Below are positions 56,570-64,000 of a stretch of 64,000 bases of DNA, one piece after another. The notes beneath the pieces were generated by a model that saw only the letters and a program-made list of their open reading frames with translations, had not been told where the DNA came from and did not search any database. Numbering within the stretch: the first letter of the stretch is position 1; the number at the start of each line of letters is the position of its first letter. The DNA comes from Gynuella sunshinyii YC6258 (GTDB taxonomy: Bacteria > Pseudomonadota > Gammaproteobacteria > Pseudomonadales > Natronospirillaceae). Location of the stretch: NCBI RefSeq assembly GCF_000940805.1, contig NZ_CP007142.1, positions 2,704,593-2,768,592 of the forward strand, given 5' to 3'. The position numbers were made by a program, and so were the translations under genes.

Positions 56570-57064
56570 ATGCAATGGAGTAAGCGAAAGAAAAAAGTAG
56601 AAGAATTCTTTTCTGATGCTGTAAGCGGAAGAGTCGAATTACGTTCTACTCATTATCGAGGAACCCACGACGAAGAGGGTCGTGGATATATCACATTCGA
56701 TAAAACTGAGATATGGAGTATGTGCACGCTTTCTTTCTATTCCATCGAATACGAGAGAATTGATGAAATTGTAAATCGACTGGGTATTACGCCATATGAG
56801 GCGCAGAAAATTGCCCATGAAGAGCTGGCCTCAGAAGGCAAATTTAACCAATATACGTACTATGACTCGCTAGATGGGTACTGTAAAAATTCTATTGAGG
56901 CATCTCTGGAGTCTGATAATCTACTGATAAGATGCTTGGCCATGCTTGATTCCAGGCTCGGTAAACGTAGGCTCAGAAACATTGACCTATCTAACGAAAG
57001 TCCAAAAGTTGTGCAGTTCTACCAAATTCGCTGCGAGAGTGAGGGTATGTCATTTAACAAGTGA
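56570..57064 (+). CDS. SF0329 family hypothetical protein
   Basis: 164 residues from ATG 56570. The N-terminal MQWSKRKKKVEEFFSDAVSG, then RVELRSTHYRGTHDEEGRGY and ITFDKTEIWSMCT, match the SF0329 family found scattered in enterobacterial and marine genomes, usually near toxin or mobile genes. No function is established. Confidence 0.7.
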   Translation: MQWSKRKKKVEEFFSDAVSGRVELRSTHYRGTHDEEGRGYITFDKTEIWSMCTLSFYSIEYERIDEIVNRLGITPYEAQKIAHEELASEGKFNQYTYYDSLDGYCKNSIEASLESDNLLIRCLAMLDSRLGKRRLRNIDLSNESPKVVQFYQIRCESEGMSFNK

Positions 57065-57407
57065 CTTTGGTTCAAGCTGTAGCTAAAAATTAACAGGTCC
57101 ACTCCTTACTATTTCACACCATGATGTTCAGGATGGTTAAAAAGTTTCCTCATGGTTTCTGTTGATGTCATTTTTTTGTTTCACTGTGCCCCACAGATCG
57201 ATTTAGCTTTTGAGAGAGAAATGAACCATCGCTTTGTTTCTTTTCAGCAAGAATCAAATATCCGAACACCAACTCAAAAAATCATTCTTTAGTATGAGAA
57301 CAGTTTTGTTTTTTCGTTCTGAGGTCTGCTTCGCGGAATGCCATACATGCATAAAATAGTATACCTTGGAGTTGAACGCTTAGTTTCATCACGGACAAGG
57401 ACACAAG
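57065..57407. other. gap upstream of the Rhs gene
   Basis: About 340 bases with no coding frame that I support. It must hold the Rhs promoter; AAGGACAC precedes the Rhs start at 57408. Confidence 0.5.
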
Positions 57408-60400
57408 ATGAGCGATTCCTATTGGGGACTACCCGGGGATGATGAGCTGTATCCCAAATACTCCGCTAAACCGACTATTCCTACTGAACCGCCCAATACC
57501 AGATTTTCCGGTAATAAAGACATCGTTTCACGCCTGCCCACAGACGTTCGCAGTAAACTGCCTGGTCACTGGTCTGACTGGGGTTGCATCACCACGGGTG
57601 AGGCACAGCGATGGCTCAGTTTCGATCAGGATATATTCCGTATTTATGTCCGTGATGGCAGTAGTTATCGTCTGTCACGCTATGCATCCGTTAATAGCTT
57701 CAGGAATACAGACAGCACCCTGTTTTTGTTGCGTGACTGTTCTGTAACGCGCAGTCAGACAGGCGTTCATCACAGCGGTAGTCCTGGCGCTGAGTCATCC
57801 TCAACTCCCCGGTCTTCAGGGCCCGAAAATCCAAGTCTGACTTACTTCCAACCAGCACCTGTTGTCACCCGTAGAGATCATGATCTGTTGTTGAACTATA
57901 CCGATCAGGATGGTGCATCGGTACCTAAACTCAAATACCTCGTTACCGTCGATGGCGTGGCCTATAAAGGCCAGCTCAATGAGGAAGGCAAAGCCGAAAT
58001 CAAGCATCTGCCAGATGGTGAAGCTGAAGTGTCGTTCTCAGTGGACGAGGCTGAGATAAACCGTATTCGCACCGAGTTTAAATCCACTCTTTCAGAGATG
58101 ATCGAAGATCGCCGTGAGCGTAAACAAAGGCTCGATAGCCTGCTGATGGAATACAACGCAGCTGAGCGTGGCATGATTCTGGGAGTGGCGTTTTTACATG
58201 GGTTATTTGATGAGTCAGTAGAAATCGTTGAAGGCGTGATTGAGCCTTTTGTCAACATCGCCACCGGCACTCAGAAACTTATGGCGGCACTGTATGACAA
58301 ACTCGCCGATGGCTACAGCCTCGATGAACTCAAGGACGATTACGTCACCGTCTGCAGTGAGCTTGGCGAAGCAATCGATCAGGCTCGCCAGACCTATACC
58401 ATCTTAAAATGGCTGGCCACCGATGCCGAGGTCTGGAAGGCGCTGATCCATTTTCCCAAAGACTGGTTTGGCTCCATGTCCCGGGTTGAACAGCACAGGT
58501 TTTTTGGTGCAGCGGCGCTGGAATTGATTTTGATCATTGCTGCGGCAGTCGCCACCGGTGGTGTCGGCGCGGTTGTCGTAGCCGGAACCAGCCTGCTGAG
58601 CAAATCCCGCCATCTGGTGCGCATGGCCGAACTGCTCAAAACACTGTTCCAGTACCTGACCTTTAAAGACCGCCTGCCTAAACCCATCCGCTTGCGCCTG
58701 GAAAAAGACAAACACCACGCCAATGGCCAGCATCAATACGAGCAGGACGATCTTAATCCTAAGAATGCTCAAGATACCCAGCATCAAAGTCAGAACGATA
58801 ACGGAGAATGTTCACCAGTCAATGCCAGGTGCGATACCAAAGGTCACCCAATCTCCATGGTCACCGGTGAAGAAATTACCGAAATTACGGATTTCAGTTT
58901 ACCCGGTCCAATACCGCTGATCTGGAAGCGGATTTACCGCTCCAGCGCCATTCGCCGCAAAAGTGAGCTTGGCTATGGCTGGAGCCATCCCTGGGATCTT
59001 ACTCTGACTCAAAGCACACAAATCATTGAGATCCCGGCGGATCAGGACGCCCAGCCTGCGACTATGACTGAGCAGACCGTGATGACAGTGCGCACTGAAG
59101 AAGGATTATCCGCTGCGTTTCCGATTCCGCTGAATGACGCGTCATCCTCGTCTGTGCATAACATTCACCATCCATGTGGTTTGCAACTTCAGGTCATCGG
59201 TGATGATTTCAGTCTGATCAACAATGGTCTGGTCTATGAATTTGAAACTCGTCCCGGTACGGTGGATCAATATCGCCTTAGACAAGTACACAGCCGTGAC
59301 CATGTTCATCACTGGAATCTGCACTATCACCCGGCAAACGGACAACTGATTTACGCAGAATCGAGTTGGGGACAGAAGCTGTTCTTTGAAGTTGACCAAT
59401 ATGGCAGTTGGCGTGCTATCAAAACTCTCTATGGCGTCAACAATCAGAACCCGGACGATGTCGAAAGCGGGCGATGTCTGATCCGTTATCGTGTCAACCG
59501 GAATGGCGATTTAATTGCCAGCAAACAACCTGGCAAACCCGGTGAGCAGTTCCGTTATGATCATCACCTGTTTGTCCGTCATAAAACCCCCAGCGGTTTA
59601 CGTTTCGGCTTTGAGTGGAATGAGTTATCACCCCATGCCCGTTGTGTCAGACAATTTGCTGAAGATGGTCATTATGATTATCGGTTTGCTTGGAATATCC
59701 GACCCAACACTCATGAAGTGACCGACGGTCGAGGCTGTGTTGAAGTCTATGAGAATGATGATCATGGCCGGAAAATTTACCGTATGGATGGTGAAGGCCA
59801 TGAGCAACGCTGGTCCTATACAGACAAAGGCGATATCGCTTATTACATCGATGGCAATGGCGGTGAACACGACTATGAATATGATGACCAGCAGCGCCTA
59901 ATCCGTTATACCGATCCCGCCGGCCAGATACAAACAATCGGTTACTGGCGTGAGACACATTTTCCCAGCCACATCACCAGGCATTGGCAAGGGGGGACAA
60001 ATGGCGGACCCGATACCAGTGAGACGACTCATTATCTTTATGACGCCTTTGATCAGCTTATTCGTGTCAAACATCCAAGCGGTGAAACCGAACACTGGGA
60101 CTACCATGGTCAGACCCTGCAGCGCTATATTGACCGTCAGGGTCGATGCCACCAATATTTCTGGAATAGCCGCTGGGGAACTTTAAGTGAATACCGGTTG
60201 TTCCATGAAGACGTACCATATCCGAGTTCGGAATTACCCGATTCTCTGAGTGAGGCTAAAGGTATCTGGCCACACGATTCTAAAACCGATACCGGGCCCT
60301 CCAAGCCCATTCAGCAACTCTGGTTCGATTATGACGAACAAGGCCGTCTGCACCGCCAGCGCAGTCTGCACGGCCAGGATGACCAGTTTGTATACAACGA

Positions 60401-62644
60401 TCAGGGACAACTGATTCTCAAAACCAACGCACAGGGACAACACGAAAAATATACCTACGACCGCATGGGGCGCGTGATTGCCTATACCGATCAAGCTGGT
60501 CGTATCACGCAACGTCACTACGGTGCCTACGCACAAATCCTCGCCCAGACCCTACCGGATGGAACCCGGCTCAGCTACGAATACGATCAGGAACGCAACC
60601 TTACTGCGATCATCAACGGCAATGGTCAGGCACACCGGTTTGAATATGATGGCTGTGAACGCATTAAGACCGAAATAAGTGTCGATGGTCGTACGATTCA
60701 TTATCGCTACAACGGTACCGGCAAGTTGATTGAACAGCGTGAGGGAGAGATCACAGCAACCTTTGAACGAGATGTATTGGGCCGACTGATCAGCGAACAC
60801 TATCAGCATGCCAGCGACCCGACCAAAAATATCGTGCAAGCCTATCAGTATGATCGCAATGGCCGGCTTATTGGCGCGGTAAATGAACATGCCAAAGTTG
60901 AACTGGGTTACACCGTACACGGCCTGTTGTCGAAAGAACACACCAGCCAGCGCTTTGTCGACTATAACGGTGAATGCCAGTCATTTAAGCACGATATCGA
61001 TTTTGTCGAATACACTGACGCAGGCTATATCAGCTCAGTGCGTTACTCCGCACACCAGCCCTATCAGCGTGGTGGGTACTTCGACTTTATTCATCGCGAC
61101 AGCATCGGTCAGGCGTGGACGTTTGAGCAGAATTACGCCTGGAACGTACGCGGTATGCTGAGCCGTATGAGTGTGCGCCCACATGAAGCCATATCACCTG
61201 TATCGTTGTTTGATCAGCAGTTTAATGCCCATGATCAATTAGCTAAGCGTCATCAAGGCCAGCATACCGCGACCTGGAATTTATTACGTCGCTGCAGAAC
61301 GACTCCAATCGTCTGACCCTGCATGAACGGCACTATCATTACGATACCAAAAACCGTATTGCCGGAATTGACGAACTGCATGGCAGTAGCCGCTACCACT
61401 ACAACGATCTCGATCTGCTGACCAAAGTTGAAGATCGGGAAGGTCAGCAGGACCTCCATTTTGATGCTGCTGGCAACCGTCTGCCGGAAGGCTTAACCCG
61501 GCTCGACAATAATCGCCTGCCATTTATGGGTGACCGGCATTTCAGCTACGATGAATACGGCAATCTTGTTCAGATCAAAAAAGGTAAAGATCAAAAGATC
61601 GTTCAAAGCCTGGAATACAATGCCAAGCATCAACTTATTAAATTTGAAGAACGCATCAACGGTACACTCAAACAAGCGCTGACCTTCCGCTATGACCCAT
61701 TTGGCAGAAGGATCGAGAAATCCGTCTTCAAACAGGACAAACCCGAACAACAAACCGAATGGGCGACAAACTACAAACGCTATCGCACCCATAACCAACC
61801 CGATCTCTGGTATCAATACGCAGAACGCTATGTCTGGAACGGCGGCAATCTGATTCAGACGCGGCACATCGATTGTAATCTCAATAACCGAACCTTCCAG
61901 CAATACTACCTCTACGAGCCTTACAGCCATAAACCGGTGGGCTTGTATGATTATGAACTGGGCCTGCTGGATATCGAAGCTGATCATCTGGGCACCGCCA
62001 AAGCCCTGTACAGTCATGAGACCGGAGAACAACTCTGGGCGACTGAGCATGAGGTTTATGGTAAGACCAAAAACAGCCAAAGCCATAAAACCCACCCCAA
62101 AAACGGCTTTGCAGTTGATCCGAAATTAAGATTCGCCGGGCAGTACGAAGATATCGAAACCGGGTTGTATCAGAACTTTAATCGGTATTATGATCCCCGG
62201 ACCGGGCGGTATATCAGTCATGATCCTATTGGACTGGCTGGCGGATTGAATGTTTATCAGTATTGTCCGAATCCAGTTGAATGGGTTGATCCGCTGGGGT
62301 TGAGTTGTAAGGAAATAGTTTCAGTTGCGGAAGGGGCCACTCCCTATGAGGCCTTTGGTAATGCAAGGCAAATGGCGCGGGAAAAGGCTGGGCTAGAAGA
62401 CGACGCCATTCCATTTGTACAGGAAATAGGTCCTCACAAAGGGCGCGTAACGGGAATGCAGTCACCAGATGGTACAAGAGGTTGGCGGATAGATTTTGAC
62501 CCCAGTTCTGACAAAGGATTCCATATCAACTGGTGGGTTAAAAATGGGCTTAAACGGAAAGACTGGACTCTAGGAGCAGTCAAGGTTGATGGGGCATCAA
62601 AGTCTGACTACCTAAGTATTTTAGAGCACTTCCCTCACACTTAA
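57408..62644 (+). pseudogene. rhs: Rhs polymorphic toxin, interrupted by a single-base frameshift near 61275
   Basis: The two frames (57408-61316 and the continuation, which runs without stop from about 61262 to 62644) together encode about 1745 residues. N-terminal part: unrecognised region (1-130), beta-rich segment (about 165-215), coiled coil (215-260) and an Ala/Gly-rich membrane segment (about 365-397). A DUF6531-like start of the shell (HPISMVTGEEITEITDFSLP, about 480-500) is followed by YD/Rhs repeats and the core end HDPIGLAGGLNVYQY...WVDPLGL. The final 113 residues after DPLGL are the variable toxin. The frame break lies in AATTTATTA: one extra T restores W-N-F-I-T-S-L-Q-N-D-S-N-R-L. 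No PAAR domain, vgrG or hcp is in the window, so the export route is unknown. Confidence 0.88.
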
Positions 62645-62658
62645 CTTGTGGTCAAGTA

Positions 62659-63102
62659 ATGAACATCGTAGATATGCCGGCGATACGCGATCTCCTAAAA
62701 CGCGGAAACGCCAGAGTAGAGTCAATACAGTTCTCTTCGTGCTTTGATGAGCACGTCACCCAACTTCCGTGGGAAATTAGCGGAAATCGGCTTAACTGGT
62801 CTCAGGTACCAAATTCGACTTGTATTGAATGGGATGAGTGTTCTGATCCAGAAATAAAAAGTTTTATTAACCGAACAACGCTCGCCAACTACAAGGAAGT
62901 GGCTGTAGTATTTTCTGCGAAACAGCCTGCATTAGTGTGTTCGTATGACTTCTTTGCAGATAATCTGGATGTATTCTTTTTCCACTTTCCTGGACCAGCA
63001 TACTTTGTCGGATACCCAAGGGGGCGGGCTGAGAGCGATGCGCAATGGGATTTTCTTGAGATTGAAGTAGGTGGGAAAATTTGTGGTTTCAAGAGAAGTT
63101 AA
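62659..63102 (+). CDS. probable immunity protein for the Rhs toxin
   Basis: 147 residues, starting 14 bases after the toxin stop. Acidic, no signal peptide or membrane segment, beta-rich middle (VAVVFSAKQPALVCSYDFFA) and a C-terminal WDFLEIEVGG. I recognise no immunity family. The position directly after a polymorphic toxin is the basis for the call. Confidence 0.6.
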   Translation: MNIVDMPAIRDLLKRGNARVESIQFSSCFDEHVTQLPWEISGNRLNWSQVPNSTCIEWDECSDPEIKSFINRTTLANYKEVAVVFSAKQPALVCSYDFFADNLDVFFFHFPGPAYFVGYPRGRAESDAQWDFLEIEVGGKICGFKRS

Positions 63103-63161
63103 TGCCGACTACTCACCATTTTAGTCCGATGAGATGGAGTGAGCATTAGAAGGACCGTTAC

Positions 63162-63736
63162 TTCCAGGGCCAGAGTGAGGATCAGGAAACCGCCTTTACC
63201 AGAACTGCTACCGGTTCTATGATCCGGATGTTGGCCGCTGCATCAACCAAGACCCAATCGGCATACTTGGTGGGCTCAATGCCTACCAGTACTGCCCAAA
63301 CCCTGTTAGTTGGATTGATCCCCTTGGTCTGTCAAAATATCCTGGTGTTGATTTTACCGACTCTCCCGATCTGTATCCTGTTGGAGAAGGACAGAAAAAT
63401 ATTGTCAAAATCCAAATGCAAGGCACTCGAGGGCGAGATTTCACTCAGGGATTTAAAGAAGCCTGTATTTCTCCAAAAGATACAAAAGGATACACATGGC
63501 ATCATGTGGATGATTTCAACTCAGAAACCGGCTATACAACGATGCAGTTGGTTAAAGCAAAAGCGCACGAGGCTACCCTACCTCATGGCGGTTCTGTTTC
63601 ACAGTTTGAAAAGGCGTTTGGGATAGAATATGGATCTCAAGAGGCAGTAATTATTTCTCAAGAACAAGGATGGTTACGAGGAAAACCTCCAAAACCAGAA
63701 AATCAACAAAAGAAAAACAAAGGCGACTGTGGTTAA
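63162..63736 (+). pseudogene. orphan Rhs tip with a WHH-type (HNH/Endo VII) nuclease domain, frameshifted
   Basis: The fragment opens inside the Rhs core end (FQGQ-x-EDQET, then LYQNCYRFYDPDVGRC), with one base missing between the two halves (ACCGCC for ACCGGCC near 63192). It continues with NQDPIGILGGLNAYQYCPNP and WIDPLGL. After the junction the variable domain holds YTWHHVDDFNSETGYTTMQL and ATLPHGG, the W-H-H...L-V...H...GG pattern of WHH nucleases of the HNH/Endonuclease VII group. No upstream shell gene is attached, so this is a silent cassette of the displaced-tip type. Confidence 0.75.
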
Positions 63737-63747
63737 GGTGAAAAGAA

Positions 63748-64000
63748 ATGACAACAACGACATTTTCTGATATCGGATCACAACTTTCTAAATCTGATCT
63801 TGCTGAAATAGAAAAGCGGCTTGGTTTTCAACTACCTGATACATTGAAAGTATTTTATTTGCAGACCAATGGTGGGACTCCTGAACCGGATCATTGGATT
63901 GGCGATGATGATTTTGAACCAATCTACGTTTCAGGTTTTTTGAAAATGAAGGACACGTCTCCCGGTGAAAGTTCTCTTGAAGATACATATCAAAATGGAA
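63748..64000 (+). CDS. SUKH (SMI1/KNR4) family immunity protein, truncated by window end
   Basis: 84 codons are visible from ATG 63748 (AAGGTGAAAAG upstream). The opening LSKSDLAEIEKRLGFQLPDT and LKVFYLQTNGGTPEPDHW are the SUKH/SMI1 signature (I-x-x-x-E-x-x-L-G-x-x-L-P, then Y-x-x-x-N-G-G). SUKH proteins commonly neutralise WHH and other HNH-type nuclease toxins, so it is the expected immunity partner of the preceding orphan tip. Confidence 0.85.
   Translation, partial: MTTTTFSDIGSQLSKSDLAEIEKRLGFQLPDTLKVFYLQTNGGTPEPDHWIGDDDFEPIYVSGFLKMKDTSPGESSLEDTYQNG

Noticed and set aside
61262-61320. Programmed -1 ribosomal frameshift in rhs
   Set aside because: The local heptamer does not fit X-XXY-YYZ and no downstream structure was evident. 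A missing base is simpler.
57408-62644. Type VI secretion assignment for the Rhs protein
   Set aside because: No PAAR, VgrG, Hcp or adaptor gene is in the window, so the delivery system cannot be stated.
1-64000. CRISPR arrays, tRNA/rRNA genes, insertion sequences, integrase genes
   Set aside because: I saw no regularly spaced repeats, cloverleaf-type sequences, transposases or integrases in the window.

Overview
The window looks like chromosomal DNA of a marine or brackish-type gammaproteobacterium. Evidence: GntR-controlled prpBCD propionate genes, ahpC/ahpF divergent from oxyR, a YrbL-family protein, a yjiR/yjiS-like MocR/DUF1127 pair, several c-di-GMP proteins, and moderate GC. I cannot fix the genus from sequence alone.

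Layout. 0-6.6 kb: end of a membrane protein gene, a TRAP-type periplasmic binding protein, a response regulator with an EAL domain, a sensor histidine kinase and a HAD phosphatase. 6.6-12.1 kb: a 2-hydroxyacid dehydrogenase, then the 2-methylcitrate locus (GntR regulator, prpB, prpC, prpD) with two copies of a GntR-type operator. 12.1-20.3 kb: small membrane proteins, an ABC-F ATPase behind a leader peptide and hairpins, a GNAT acetyltransferase, a DUF4382 lipoprotein and a large double-sensor GGDEF-EAL protein. 20.5-25.1 kb: MFS transporter, cobyric acid synthase and corrinoid adenosyltransferase. 25.5-34.4 kb: lipoproteins, YrbL-like kinase fold, aldehyde dehydrogenase, DUF1127/MocR pair and a secreted M28 aminopeptidase. 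35.3-38.7 kb: peroxide defence (ahpF frameshifted, ahpC, oxyR). 38.9-40.9 kb: small accessory genes.

41.0-53.5 kb is the clearest specialised-metabolism locus. A Fur box sits between a TonB receptor (right) and, on the other strand, a Fes-like esterase, an MbtH-like protein and a 2834-residue NRPS with order C-A-T-E-C-A-T-TE. The second adenylation pocket reads as the EntF-type serine code and the first is acidic. The parts therefore fit a trilactone catechol siderophore of the DHB-(D-cationic amino acid)-L-Ser class (chrysobactin/vanchrobactin family). The 2,3-dihydroxybenzoate genes are not in the window.

53.7-64 kb is an accessory region, visibly A+T-richer at its left end: a PLA2-like secreted protein, small cassette-like genes (HNH, NTF2-like, SF0329-like) with one attC-like palindrome, then a large Rhs toxin gene with a frameshift, an unrecognised C-terminal toxin and its neighbouring immunity gene. 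An orphan Rhs tip carrying a WHH-type nuclease follows, with a SUKH (SMI1/KNR4) immunity gene cut by the window edge. Three conserved coding stretches (ahpF, rhs, orphan rhs tip) each lack one base, so either decay or base-calling error has to be considered.
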